A stretch of DNA of 64,000 nt from Zygnema cylindricum (GCA_037447655.1 JBBHKE010000883.1:1-64000); one strand, 5' to 3'. Shown: positions 12,401 through 27,800, numbered from the stretch's first letter. Notes: a model not told the origin generated them from the letters alone. A program made the numbers and translations.

Positions 12401-15400
12401 CCTATTTTTATATTCAACTTATCCGTAAACACTGAATTTCAGACACAAGTGAACAAAAGGAGTCTTCACAACATCAATTTGTTTCTTTCAAGTTTGTTCG
12501 TTCCATTCATTCCATTAGATAATTCCATTTATTCCATTCCTCCAGATTTGATTCCATTCCTTCCTTATCTGATCCCCTCCCCCCTCCCCCTCCCCCTCCC
12601 TCCCTCCCTCCCTCCTCCCCTCCTCCCTCTCCCTCGCTGTCCCCTCTCCTTCTCCCTATTCCCTATGTGTATAGCATGGGATAACCACATATAGCCTTTT
12701 CCATTGTTTTTTGCACATTTGAACTAGCCACTAGTAGTGGTTTGAAAACCAATAGTAGTTAAAAAACTAATACTGGTCTAAAAAACTAATAGTGGATAGA
12801 AAACTTATAGTGGTTAAAAAACTAATAGTGGTTAAAAAGCTAATAGTGGTTAAAAACTTTAATGGTGGCAAGTTCAAGTCAATTCTGACAGGTTATTTGG
12901 TTGTCAAAACGTTTTACAGACTTACTTTGTTGGAGAACTTCGAGGAGTTACTGCCAAAGTTGTTACAATGCCTGAAGAATGTTAGTTTTTGTTTCAAACC
13001 AGACTTCATTTTTCTTCTTCCTTCCTCCCTCCCTCCCTCCCTCCCTCCCTCCCTCTCCCTCTATCCCTCACTCCTCTCTCTCCCTCTCTCTGTTTTTCAC
13101 TTTGCTTTTGGGCTATCGAACAGCCACGATTTACTTGTCATCTTTTCTGTTCTAGAAACAGTTTACCTTTTCCTCTAGTCATGAAGTCTTAAATCCATTG
13201 TCGATCCGGGATCTTTGGGTCCTTTTTTGTTTTGTTTATTTGTGACTTTAGCAACACCCTATCTATCAATTATATCTCTTTTGTGGGCTCCAGTCCACGC
13301 TAATCTTGATCTTCCTTGTTGCTTTTGTACAAATTGTTTGTGCTTTGACAATACAATCATTAATCATCCACTATTTTTTTCCGGACATATCACAGCTATT
13401 GAAGAAAAAACGTTAAAACTCTTTTTTGGGATTTTGGTGGGGGAGCAGTTATCGTGAAGCACCCTAGTGTTGCGGCTAATTACCACAATATGACTCATTG
13501 GCCAAAACATCTTCTTCTGAGATACACATGGTGGGTTTTTTTGTAACCGCAAGGAATAAAATATTTGTGCTCATATGTTTATTCATAAGTAATATGAGTA
13601 GTAGGGAACACTTTTTTGAATATTTCTTAGGTTTTGTTGGTAAAACGTGAAGGAAATCTGAGGAAAGGTGAGGTATTGTACAGTTATAGATACGGTCTTT
13701 TTATTTAAAAAGCTTCACTTTTTGAGTTTTTTTTTTCAGTTATTAGTAACATTCATGCGGAGGAAACCTCTATGACTGTGGTTTCACAAAAACTAAAATA
13801 AAGTTGTTTTAAGAAAATTGTACTTCTTAGAAATATACAAAAGATTAAAAAAAATCAGGAGATGAGAATGGACAGAAAGACCGACTTTGGGATCTATTCT
13901 GGCTTCTTAAATATTTTTAAGGAACCATTTTCGTCCATTTGAATGCTTTCGAAAAAGGATAAACTGAGTTTAGTGGTTGAAGGTCAAAAAAGGAGAGAGA
14001 GGGAGAGAGCGAGAGGGATAGGGAGAGGGAGAGGGAGAGGTAGACGGGGAAAGGAAGCAAAGTGAAAAGGATCACAGAAAAGTGTAATGATGCACACAAG
14101 AGAGGGGAGGATTGTCGAACACATCCTAGAAAAAGTCAAAATACTCTTCTTTTATTCCTGACTCTTCATATCAAATTTTATTTTTAACTCTGGGTTACTC
14201 TGATCTTATAAAAAATAATCTTTCCTTTTCCGTATGTTACAAAAGGTGTGATCAACTGTCACGTGTCGGTCACCCGTAGGTGAAGTTGTCAATAAGTAAC
14301 TTTTCACATATGGGGAAGGAGAAATTTAGAAGTAATTTCGGAGTTTAGGATGGTATGGTCGAAAAAAATAAGGGAAGTGTCGAAAAAAATAAGGGAAGTT
14401 ATGAAAGCCGTTTTGGTATCCTGTGGGCAAGATTTTCCTTACGTTTTGTTAACTTTTCTCGTCGGTTATTGTATCAATCAATCAGTCAGTCATTCTTTTT
14501 CTCTCTCTTGCTCTCTCTTTCTTTGTCTCTCGCTCTCTCTCTCTCTCTTTCCCTCTCTTTCAGTGTCAGCCTCTAGCATATTATCTCTCAGATTTTGACG
14601 GTGTCACGATTCGCAAAGCTGATAAAAATTGGGTAAATAGTTAGGAATAATCTTAAGTCGGGAATAAATCTAAGTGAGAGTAATGCTATTGTCTTGTCTT
14701 ATTCTGACCTGGTTGTTAAAGGAAAAAGAATTAATTCTAAGCTCTAAAGTATATTGTGATTGTCTTTTCTTAACCTGAACTGGTTGCTAGTGAAAAAGGG
14801 ATAATTTGAAGTTCTTAAGTATGTCTTTATGTGACCTGATGTTAGGAAAATAAGGAAAAAAAATATCTTTTCAAGTATATTGTAATGGTTGTCTTGTCTT
14901 AATGTGACTGGTGTTAGGAAAAAAGGAATTGTTTTCAGTTTTCAAGTATATTATAATGTTTGTCTTGTCTTAGTATGACTTGATTGTTAGGGAAAAAGGA
15001 ATAACTTTATGATTTCAAGTATATTCTAATGTTTTCTTGTCTTAATATGACCTGATTGTTAGTGAAGAATGATTTTTTCTTTAAGTTTTAAAGTCTATGA
15101 TTGAAATGCAGGAAGGAACAAGCGGAAGTGGACGTTCCTGCCGGTTTATTTGTCCTTTTTGGAACTGGTAAGGGACTAATTTAGAGTTTGTGGTTATAAA
15201 GAAGTATAAATGACCATCTATATCTTTTAGTGTCACTTTTTCATTGCGTTGATTAATTTTGTTGCTGGTGTACTTTTATGTGCATCTCAAAAATTTGATC
15301 TTTGGTGACGGAAAAGGAGAGGAAGAGGGAGAGAAAGAGGAGAAGAAGAGGGAGAGGAAGAGAAAGAGAAAGAGGGAGAAGAAGATGGAGAGGAAGCGGG

Positions 15401-16625
15401 AGAGAGGGAGAGTTTTAGGAATATTCGTAAGTCCATGCGTTTCTTGCAAAATTTATATTGCAGTCACTCTCTAGCATTCTGATCGACTTTGAATTTTTTG
15501 TTTTAACAATGCAGGTTTTATTTTGACGACTGTTCTAGCGTTGTTCATTTTGCAGTCTTCAAAAGAGAAGATTTCAAAGTAAGTTTTTTATTTTTTTTAT
15601 ATCAATCCCAGTATTTTTTATATTTTTTTCCTTTTTAAATCAATCTCAGCCTCGCTTTCACATTTTCATGTTCACCTCTGGTGGTGTTACAGTTCTCATC
15701 GCTATTTCTCAAGAGATAGGTATACTTGAGAATAAGTACCCTGTGATAAACTTAAACTCACTAATAGTGTGGATGACAAAGCGGTTCGATTGATGCCAAT
15801 TTTGTTTGCCCCAAAAAAGGTCCGTTTTTTATGCTGACAGTTTATGAAAACTGGAGTTCATATCAACTGTGGTCCACACTAATTTATGCACATGCTTGAA
15901 AAAATGGCCCGTATTAATGTACAATATGCAAATGTTAATGATGTAGATTAGACGGTATACAGTTCGTTTTCTGCAATACAGTAAGGCCACAATTAAACTG
16001 GAAGGCAAAAGTGGAAAATGTTTTTTTTTTTTTTTGGGAAATGGATTATGTGGAAGATTGTATGATGATTTTGTTTTTAAAATTTGACTGCATTCGACTT
16101 GGTTACTAACTCTGTCTTTTTTGTTACAATTCCTTCACTCTACCTTTATTTGTTTAGAAGGAAACAGTTGTTTTTCTTATTCTATGTGCAAATGATCGTA
16201 ACTCTAGCTTCTTCTATTAGTAAAAATGAACTTGAATCTAGCTTATCCTTTTAGTACAGTGAACTTTAGAACTAGTTCATTCTATTCGTATAAATGAAAC
16301 ATAAATCTAGTTTATCCTATGAGTACAAATGACCTAATTCTATTTTATTCAAGGTACTGTAAATGGACTGCAGTCTAGCTTTTTCCATTAGTATAAATGA
16401 ACCTAAATCTAGCTTATTCTGTTAGTACATGTGAACTAACAATGATTGCGTGTGTTCTTGATGAAGTTATTCATTGTTATTATGTGTTATTATGGGTATA
16501 TATGAATGTAAACTGATTGGTTATTCACTGGAGGGACGGTGATGTTATAAAACAGGTTTGTTAATCAACAAATGGTGGAAACATCGACAGCTGTCAGTCC
16601 CGGGGAGGTCGCAAAGGTTGACTAA
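9418..16625 (+). CDS. Unrecognised 237-residue protein with a single C-terminal membrane span
   Basis: Ten exons fit with GT-AG sites and continuous phase: 9418-9532, 10753-10805, 10992-11054, 11394-11449, 11849-11942, 12920-12980, 13449-13530, 15112-15167, 15515-15578 and 16556-16625. The product starts MSHMERALSPMN. It continues with a soluble region containing YSPGDVVPMSRRGQYHG, EWHDTLGRHCPRFGV, IPRPVGFSSNEAYKLAL, KERYTTPWLLVFG, RVPMVDITL, GELRGVTAKVVTMPEE and THWPKHLLLRYTWKEQ. A hydrophobic span at about 185-206 (AGLFVLFGTGFILTTVLALF) and a short polar tail ending VAKVD follow. The coherence of ten phase-compatible exons and the protein-like composition make it a real gene. I cannot name the family. 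A green-lineage organelle membrane protein is a guess from architecture only. Exon 1 is least secure, because no clear transit peptide is present. Long introns hold pyrimidine tracts, for example 12570-12660 and 13013-13090. Confidence 0.8.
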
Positions 16626-19049
<2,424 letters not shown>

Positions 19050-19101
19050 GTGTCCTCCATTTTTGCATTTGATGATCACCTCATGGACGTCCTTCACATT
19101 T

Positions 19102-19557
19102 TTTTAGGCCGTGAGGCTTTTGATGGCGAGTATGGACCTACAGCCTGCATCCACGCCCCTTTCCTGTCTTTGCAAGCGGTTTGGGTTTACTATCGACGCC
19201 CGTGTTGCTCGCGCTGCCTATTTGGGAAGTTGGTGCCTTGTTGCCTCGACTATTGTCTCTCATTTTCTGGTTGGGGACACTCCTATTCTTGCTACCGTTG
19301 TTCCCCGAGTTTCATAATGTATGCTCGCCTTCCAGCGGCCCCTTCTCGTTGCATCTCGTTCTCTTCCTCCGAGTGCTATCGTGCACATGCCGGTTCTTTC
19401 CACTCTTGTTACGACATCTGTTGCGCGTGTTCAGGAATCCATTTTGGGTCAGGTTGTCGCCGCTATTAAGACTGAAATTCTATGGGCTCCATTGCCCACA
19501 GAATTCGCAGATCCAAAAGAAGCTAATCTAGATAGTGCCGACTCCAAGTTGATATAA
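19102..19557 (+). pseudogene. Decayed non-LTR (LINE-like) ORF fragment, region after the reverse transcriptase
   Basis: One frame reads through about 150 codons with a single stop near 19315. It has blocks such as ARVARAAYLGSWCLVAS and PPSAIVHMPVLSTLV. The AYLGSW block resembles the region following the RT domain in some LINE-like ORFs. No RT catalytic motif is visible, so the assignment rests on weak similarity. Confidence 0.4.
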
Positions 19558-21199
19558 ACCCAACTGAATGATCCCTTGACAATCAGAACCCCAATACACC
19601 TTCACCCCTGTGAAAAGAAGACCTTCTGTGTACTCAGTTCCACCACAGAATGCAAAGCTTGAATATGTGTTTTGGACAATATTCCCCACTTTGACTTTCC
19701 CACTGAATAAGTGCCACCTTGGCACGCAAAGACTCTAACGAACTACACCTCTGTGTTGCTTGGACTCCCTTGAGTCCGCAGCCAAAAGAAACACTGAATA
19801 GGCTCACCCGAGCATTAAGTTATGGCTGGTCAAAGATGACCTTTATAACATAGTTCAAAAGAAGGTGACAGTACGCCCATACAATACGCCTATTGTATGC
19901 AAAACATACAATATGGCCTTAAGACCCATATTGTATTGGTCGCAAAATGAAATAAGATAGTAACAGGGTTGAGTTGCACATGGATCGATCGAGAATTAAA
20001 CGTCATGTCTAAATTTGAAAAAAAAAACAGACAAAAGAATCTTTTTCTGTGAGTTTTGAGCGACTTTTTATTAAAACCGTCAGATTTGGACGATCTGGCG
20101 GTCGTTGATGAAAGTAACGATCTAAGAATATCACATGATAAGCCCATAACACAAATTTTGATAGGACTATCGTCGGATTTTGACGATCGGACGGTCGCTG
20201 ATGAAAGTAGCGATCTAAAAAGAGCACATGGAAAGCCCGTAACACAACTTACGCTAAAGTCGGCCTACAAAAGGCCTACCAAAAAACGCCTACTTTTGAA
20301 CTATGCTTTACAGTTACAAGCTCTCTTAGAGAGAGGTACCTAAATATCACTAAGTCTTGGTCTGCCTACTCACGACTACCTACTACTAAACCCTAGTCTA
20401 ATAAGAACACTTTATAGTACAAGAAGGTACAATGGGCGATGTACTTATTGTACGGATATTGTACAACATGGTCTACAAGGTGACACCTTTCAAATCGGGA
20501 GCCATGGTTCCTCCTCCCATCTTCTCTGGTATCAAATAACGTGGCGCCACGTGGCACCACGTGACGTTATCTCCGAATGCCGCCAAAAGCTCACTTCGCG
20601 TGGCGGCCACAATGTCGGCCGTCAGATCAAAACATATTTTACACGGTTCAGATTCACGTACATGCATGAATTGCTCATCTTCGTTAGTCTGGTGTTGATT
20701 AGCCACTGCGTCAAGGTTTATATACCTTTGAAACCTGATACGTGTATCGTTTGGTTAACGCCTTATTGGATAAGACATACCACTACAAATATTTCAATAG
20801 ACCCTAGTTTAAATCTGGTCAAGAGTAGTTTTTGGTTATTTGTTAGTTTGCTAGAATTCTCTACTTGTACCCTTCTAAACATCTATTGTACCCTACGTAT
20901 TTCATCGTTGACTCTAAGCTATAGGCTAAAGCTAACGGCTAGTAAATGATGACAAGTACCAGGATCAAATCCTGGTTCCAGCAGTTCCATTTTGGTACAA
21001 ATTACGAATTAACCTATCCTCTTTAGATAGCCATGGCTCTAGCTTTCTCTCTGGTCTTCACTGACTGCAACAAGTATGGGGACCGCAGAGAGTTGAGCGA
21101 GAAGCGGGTTGCCTTTGCGGACTTACTCCATTTATTTTTCGAATACAGACCAAGAAAATACATAAATTTCAACAAAGACCAAGCTTCTCAAGGCGTTTC
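19558..21199. other. No gene assigned; interrupts two retroelement-like fragments
   Basis: The region contains several short ORFs without recognised motifs. It includes a paired repeat around 20075-20230 (a block starting CGATCTGGCGGTCGTTGATG and its near-copy about 90 bp later) and a tRNA-3'-half-like hairpin at 20960-20990. It may be an insertion into the retroelement, or intervening unrelated DNA. Confidence 0.35.
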
Positions 21200-21760
21200 C
21201 TTCTGATTCTTTGCATTTACACTTTCTCTCTTATGGCGGACCTACTTTCAGAGCTTGGTTGTTGGCTATCCCTATATTACCTACCCTCAGATTCACCCCG
21301 GCTCAGTTCACCACGACCCTCGGGTTTCGGCTTGGCCTCCCTCACCCACCTTTGCTTCGCTCCCTTATCTGCTCATGTGACCACTTTCTCAAGCCCGATC
21401 GCATCCATTTGCTTTGTTGCTCCCACGAGGGTGAGTTGATTTAGGCGCACGACAAGATTCGAGATACCATTGCTACTATGGCTTCAAAGGAGGGATATAC
21501 TATTCGTCGGGAGGCTTCCCGCATTATTCCTTTGCGTCAGATTGACATTATATTACTAGATGGTGCGCGTCGTACATTTGGTGACGTTGTTTTTGGGAAC
21601 CCTACCTCGTCGTAATGTATGGTCGTCGGCCAAGCAGCTCGACATGTGGGTGTGGTCGCCCGTGACGTTGATAGGAGGATGGAGCGTGATTATGCCCATC
21701 CACGATGTTATGGATGTCTTCAATCCCGTGGCTTCGAGATAATTAGTTGTTTGGGTGTGC
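21200..21760 (+). pseudogene. Decayed LINE-like ORF C-terminal region
   Basis: After a stop at 21442-21444, the frame encodes HDKIRDTIATMASKEGY, RREASRIIPLRQID and DGARRTFGDVVFGNP. This pattern (H..IRD...R.E......DI...D......D) resembles the C-terminal nuclease-like segment of some LINE-like ORFs. It carries in-frame stops and frame changes. It may belong with the 19102-19557 fragment. Confidence 0.4.
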
Positions 21761-22286
21761 CTTAGGACTAGTTCTTCCATACTTGTGGTCGGCGCTTGTT
21801 CGATCGGAGGGGACAAAGGAGCCCTCTGTTTCAATACTTACTACTTTTTATCTTCAACGTGTATATGTGGCCTTACAACGAGTGCATTCTTTTATCCTCT
21901 TTAGATCGTCTATTACAACTATGTATCGTCGACGTGTCCCAAACTCCCTTCTAGTGCTCATCCGGGATTCGAGGACTTATGTGGTTGCTTTTCATAGATT
22001 TTTAGTTTTGTTGGGGTTTTGTTGATAGCTGTTGGATTTTTCCTTAGATGTTTCGTTTGTTGCTTTTTTGCTTTTTTTGGTGTTTTCGGTTTACCTGCCA
22101 TCTTTTCGAATATTCGTTGCTTTTGCCTTGCTTTTCCTTTTAGTTTTTTCCGCCCATATGTAGGTTTTCATTTTTTGCAATGCTACTTTATTTTTTTCCG
22201 ATGGGCTCAGGTTGTTTACCGTCGCGCTTTCTAATAATGTTAACTTGGTTATTTTTTTAACATATGTAGTCTAAAGCACAATTTAG
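21761..22286. other. Non-coding stretch, T-rich
   Basis: Only short, T-rich open frames without motifs; probably the 3' continuation of the retroelement remnant. Confidence 0.35.
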
Positions 22287-22682
22287 TAGTATTGTGTATT
22301 TAGTAAAAACTTATCGTGATAAAACCGATACCGATAAGTATCGGTTATCGATTGACGGGGGGTCCCATTATATTGCTCTAAAAACAACAAAAACTTATCG
22401 TCGATAGTTATCGGTAGGGGCGTGGTCCGTACAATTTGTTTGATATCCATGGTACGAAAATAGAGTACGAAATGAGTATGGAATGTCGTGACGAGAGGGC
22501 TTTTGATTTATTTTTTCATAGTCGATTCTGTACCAAGGTACTAAATTATCGCCAATAATTATCGGCGCGATATTTTAGAAATTCATCGCAATTGCATTGG
22601 TAACAAGATATCAAGCCAATGTATCTGTTAACGGTAGGTAAAAAAAATGAAATATTGGTTATCGGCAAATGGCTTAACACTA
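22287..22682. mobile_element. Family B MITE (B4)
   Basis: It starts TAGTATTGTGTATTTAG and ends CGGCAAATGGCTTAACACTA. Its interior is rich in ACCGATA/TATCGGT palindromes, as in B1-B3. Its last TA coincides with the first TA of element A2. Confidence 0.6.
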
Positions 22683-22901
22683 CACCGTGAATCGCTAGTA
22701 GGGTTAATCAAGCTAATTCGGTGCCCCTGAATTTTTACCCAAATTCTTAAATAGAGTTATTAATTATATTTTAAAAAACCCTTAAAAAAAATCAGAGTGA
22801 CGGATTTCCTTGAAAATCCCCAAATTCCCAATTAACGTTAATCACACTAATTGTTTTTTAACCTTAAATATTTGTTAACGCTAATAACGATTTGCGGTGT
22901 A
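22681..22901. mobile_element. Family A MITE (A2)
   Basis: The left end TACACCGTGAATCGCTAGTA is matched by TAATAACGATTTGCGGTGTA inverted at the right end. It is 221 bp including the TA dinucleotides. Confidence 0.75.
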
Positions 22902-24372
22902 CAATTTACGGTCTTACCTTACGGTAAGTACGACCGTAGTGTTGTGTATCGAAGGCCCATTTCCAATATTCGATATGTACCTTATTTTGAGTACACGATA
23001 TTCAATATATCGAGAAGCCTAATGACGTGATATTAAGCCAATATAATGGCCGATAATTCGACATGTTTTTATCGCGACTAGCCAAGTGACGCTAGGTCAA
23101 TTTAATTTTCAAAGCGCCCACCCTCGTGCGCTTAGGAGGGGGGTAAATTTCGTACATTTTTCGTACAGTTTACCATAGTTGTTCACGGTGATTAGTGCGA
23201 ACTTACCAATCGCGACGAATTATACGTAATGAACGCATTGATCCTTTTGAACAAATCATTAAAAATCGTTAATGAATTTCCTTCTGTACTATTCTTTACA
23301 TGAAAAAAAAAACTTATAAGGAGTAAGTTTTTTTTGTTAAATGAGCGCTAAAATATTAAATATGTTTAAATACATACCACACTCCACGTTGGTATTGGAA
23401 TTTCATCAATTGGTAGTGGAGTCGTCAAAATTGGTACGCCGCATATATAGCTTACACGGGTTCGGACGTTCGCAAAGGTGAACTTTTATTAACTTCCGTC
23501 TGTGTGAACCTATCTGACATGCAGCCATGGTCGCCTTCTATCTGCCTTCTCTCTCTATCTCTCAAACAATACATTACTCCACAAAATCTCTCAAACAGCA
23601 CATTACTCCAAAAAACCTCTTAAACATCACATTACCCAAAAAAAATAAAGTACAGACCAAGAACAAATGACATTTTTCACATTCAGCATTGTACGACATT
23701 TTTGGCATGGTTGCTTCTGTCGAAGTCTAGAAGAGAGGATAGTAAAAAGCTTGGGAGAGAGGAGGGTAGGATATAAGGAGGTGGCTTCCTCGCAGTTTCG
23801 TTTTCAACATTCTATGACGACGCCTTTCATAAGTGAATTTGAAGAAGACGCCCGTACAATTTTCAGACTTACCACGCGCAAAATTAGTGTGACGTTCAAC
23901 GTCTCTTTTCGAAAATGTCCGTACATTTTCGCTGACATAACGTACAAGTTCCGTGATATTTATGTCCAATTCACTGAACAGCAAGTACCAATAACTACGA
24001 CGTATCTTTTCATGGAATTTCGTACATAACCCTAGATAAAAGTACAGTTACCGTAATTTATTTACAGGTTGCCGTATTTTTCCAGTTTCGGTTTACAGTA
24101 GACGTTTTTTTACGATTTTTTTCAAAAGTCACGAATTATGCATTTCAATCGGAAAAATGAAAAAATTGAGCGATTTGAACAACTATACAATTTACCGTTC
24201 TATAGTTGGTACGATTTACCGTATGAAATTTGTACCGACCACCACCTTCCACCAAGATTATCGCGATAATTTTTGTTGGTCCTGGAGAGACATATCGTGC
24301 ACTCTGACCACTCGATATTGGAAATAACGATATCGAACTTGTCGCGATAAGTTTTTGCCCGATTTACAACGC
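22902..24372. other. Non-coding stretch with a B-like remnant at its 3' end
   Basis: No gene supported. 24190-24374 carries paired TATCGCGATAA motifs and ends ACAACGCTA, like a degraded B element. The 23667-24029 open frame (about 120 codons) has no recognisable motif and is opposed by another ORF. Confidence 0.4.
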
Positions 24373-24877
24373 TACACCGCAAATCGTAATTAGAGAAATG
24401 AAAAAATTAGAGTACAAAAACTGAAAAAAAAAATTAGAGTAATTAACGCTAATTTATGTGATAGAGCCTTTTCAACTATGAAGTTTACTCTAATTTATTT
24501 AAGTACTCTAATTTGACAAGCTAATATCCTCTACTTTAAATAAAGTATTCATACAGAATTTGGCAAAACGTACAGTAAATCGTCACTATGACGTTTGCAC
24601 TACGCTGTTTGTTTTAACGCCGATACATCATAACGGCCTGTATTTACTCATTATTTGTACTTTTTTACTTAATAAAGTACAATTTTGCACGGTCTGACAC
24701 CGTCCGTATTCCACACTATTTAAATCGAACCTATAATAGAATTAGAAACGCTAATTAAACTTTACCTTAAATAGAATAATGAAAAAATTAGAATCGTTTA
24801 CTCTATTTCATGTGAAAGAGCCGAAATTTCGAGAGACCGAATTAGAGTAATTTACTCTAATTACGATGCGCGGTGTA
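24373..24877. mobile_element. Family A MITE (A3)
   Basis: TACACCGCAAATCGTAATTA at the left is inverted at the right (TAATTACGATGCGCGGTGTA). It is 505 bp and directly abuts the end of a B-like remnant. Confidence 0.75.
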
Positions 24878-25774
24878 CTGTAATTCGGAAAAATCAGCCT
24901 TCCACACTAGTCACTCGCCAACCTCGTTAGATTGTGATATTAGTACTTTACTAAACCAAAGCATTTTTTTCTTCCATATATAAGATATTTGCACAGTACT
25001 TTATTGAATTCATTACTCGAAGCCCGCGGATCACGAAGTGAGAGAATCTTGGCCTCCAGCGTTACACTTTCAGGCTCAAAAAGCATTTCCGTACTGTGCA
25101 AAGTCGTTTATGTAATACAACACATACACGAATCGTTTAGGTCAGTACTATATTTTTTGGAATACAGAAACGAGGTGTGGATACGTGGCACGAAACGCTC
25201 GCGAAGGTCGATCGTGGCGTGCATTCTAGTATGCCATGTCAGCAAGTGGTCCTCCTCAGTATTCACCCGAGAATCAACAAAGAATTGAAGTCGAAAAGTA
25301 AAAATAAACGTACCAGTTTTGATTTGTTTGAAACCTTGAATCCGCTGAATCGCAATGTATCCAATGACGATAATGTTTGGCACGTGTGCGTCTCTGCGGA
25401 ACCAGAAATTTTCTGACGTTCAAAAGTGTAAAGTTGAGTGTTAACAAAAAAGTAGAAGCCACTGCGTAGACTCTGCGTTTTATTTAAGCAGGAGCTTTGG
25501 CAAAAGACTTTCAATTTTCTTCCCTCCGCCTCTGAATCTTGTATCTGACTATCTGGTCTCGGCAGTATATTCTGCTGAAACTGCCTCACTCGAAGTTTCT
25601 TACTATTGGAGCATTCGTTTTCAACTCTTACACCATCCGTTACAATACAATCACTTTTCCATTGCTGTCTACCTGAACTCAGCAGAACAATCTGCTGCAG
25701 TTATTTCACTTGCAACTTCTCACTCTCGAAACAATTCTGCTTTATCCTTTCATTTTTTATCCTTTTATTTAACA

Positions 25775-27676
25775 ATGGCTTTGAGTGACGTCATCCGAGA
25801 CGTTTTGGTGCTTACCGTATTTGGAGTATTGTTTGCTCACTTGAATACTTTTGCATCCAAGAAAGATGTTGACGTGACATCAGTTTACCAGCCAAGTAAT
25901 ATAACTGCCGGAGATCTCCTTGAAGTCTAAATTAGGGTTTTTTTAAAGCATGCGTAATTTGTGGAATGAAGCAGATCCATGATGTTTGTTGTTTATTGCC
26001 AAGTATGAATAGCACGCTAGGCTGTTCTATTATCAAGGAGGAACTATTTTTATGTTCTTTTACGCCTTGCTTCCCTTTTTCTAATTCTATTTGCTGAGTG
26101 GGGGCTGGATAATGCCGTTTTTGCTGCTTCTATCTCTGCGAGAGTTGAATATATTTATTGTTTTCACTCACTTATAACGTTTGTTTATTGGTGATAACAG
26201 ATAGGAGGGTGGCTATTGCCTCGTGTGCGATTGTTGTGGAGTTTTTTCTTCCTCGGCGATTGAAAAGGAACGTTTTCGCCTTTGTTGGCTTGCGATGGTT
26301 TCCCGCAGTCACTATTTCTATCGGAAAATCTTTTCACAAGGTCAATAAATTTTTATTTTTTTTCTCCTAAGTTGGAGCTAGTTTGCAAACAGATTCAAGG
26401 GTGCTTCAAGAATAACAAGGGTTTGTTTTTTATTTGAATTTGTTATGTTAACTGTTCTTGTGCAATGAAATAATAACTTCTTTTCTGAAGCCTATTTTCT
26501 ATTGGCATGTGAGGCTTTCTTGCCTCTGTTTTTATGTCCCAGTGCTCGGTTTTCCTTTTTTTTTCCTTTTTCATTCAACTGCTTAGGAGCTTCAGGCTTT
26601 TCTGCAATTCAAACTTTTCTTGCCTTTACAACTTAGAAGGAAAAGATGGAAATTCGGTTCTTGACGGAGCACTGCCTGGAATTGTTGTTTAAAAAGATGT
26701 CTGACGGTTGTAACTGTGGCCTTTGAATTGCAGGGTCCCGGCGACATCCCTTACTTCATTTTCGCAGTTGTAGCGGGGTTAATAGTGTTTTGGGCGGTTC
26801 ACGAAGGGATAAGGTGAGGGGAAAAAGTCGAAATGAGAATGATGCAATTGTGATGGAGGCAAGTAAACAGTGAACTTTATCATATATCTAACACTTTGAA
26901 TTCGGTAAACTGACCTGGTTTTATGTGTTTTTTGACAGGCGCAACTACTCCAGAGATTTTGTCTTACTGGCCTACTTATGCAACAGAGCCGTCATCGAAA
27001 ACATCGTGGCATATTGGCTACGTGCACGTGAACCTTTGTTTTCTTTCAGGAGTGGCCCTGACGCTGACCCTCTTGTCTTTGAAAACGGTAAAAACTCTCA
27101 GCCCCTTTATTGTACTGCCTAACACAAATTTGTGAATGCATAGGACCTAGGACAATTTTATTGAATAATGTGTAGAAAAAAGTTTGAATGCATAGTGCAT
27201 ATCTCTTTCTTTATTTATTCTACTGAGGTTAAGCATTGTGGCAATGTTTCTACTTCCTGCAATTCATAATAGGAGAGTAATTGTCTTCTCGACATTCATT
27301 GCACGTCCAGCTTGTTCAATTATACTATAATCTAGAGATCCTATTAACGAGCTTTGAAAAGTTTGAGTTAGGGTTTTGTTTTTAGACTTCTTCAAAGTTG
27401 TGAAATTGACGAGATTTGCAAGGGGTTTTTTTGGTTGGGTGTTCAGACGGTGATGGCTGGGAACCGCCTCAGCAAATTTCATATTTTCAGTCGGGAATTG
27501 CCGGTTTTATGGAGAATTTTGACTTCCGTACAGTTTCCGAGTGTTGCACAGCCAGAGCTCTGCGCTCCTTGTACAGTTCTCCAGATTTCGAAAAATGGGC
27601 AATTGAAACTGATCGCCGCCGTGAACGTCGTGAAGAAAGATCGTTTGAAGAAATTCAAGCAACTGCTTATATGTAG
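25775..27676 (+). CDS. Gene X, left copy: unrecognised 239-residue membrane protein
   Basis: Five exons with compatible phases: 25775-25895, 26201-26340, 26734-26813, 26939-27087 and 27447-27676. The N-terminus starts MALSDVIRDVLVLTVFGVLF, a probable membrane span. Exon 3 encodes a second (IPYFIFAVVAGLIVFWAV). The C-terminal half is hydrophilic, with YLCNRAVIENIVAYWLRARE, SGPDADPLVFENG, FDFRTVSECCTARALRSLY and a charged tail containing TDRRRERREERSFEEIQ. No known family recognised. Exons 3-5 are well supported. Exons 1-2 are less certain: without the first splice, exon 1 reads on to a stop at 25928-25930 and would encode a 51-residue protein. The inverted copy at 34542-36404 keeps all splice sites and the open frame, which argues for coding function or very recent duplication. 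Confidence 0.6.
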
Positions 27677-27800
27677 ACTCCCTATGAGGTGGCCCTGTCT
27701 CTGAAAAGTAAAATGCACCAATCAATAGTTTTGTGCAAACTGTCCAGGTCTTGTCTGTCAGTGGCCATCCCATTTCATTTTCATGAAAATCCCAAATGTT

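Noticed and set aside
13392-13407. 16-nt microexon in the 9418-16625 gene
   Set aside because: It would be in phase, but the larger exon 13449-13530 is also in phase with good flanking sites and encodes a plausible sequence.
20957-20990. tRNA-like 3' half (a CCAGG stem, ATCAAAT loop and CCTGG stem, then TTCCAGCA)
   Set aside because: No matching 5' acceptor strand or anticodon arm is present within about 90 bp upstream.
27435-27704. Alternative ORF starting MAGNRLSKFHIF in gene X exon 5
   Set aside because: The frame joined in phase from exon 4 (DGDGWEPPQQ) is preferred. The alternative needs its own start and has no upstream coding partner, though it is also open in both arms.
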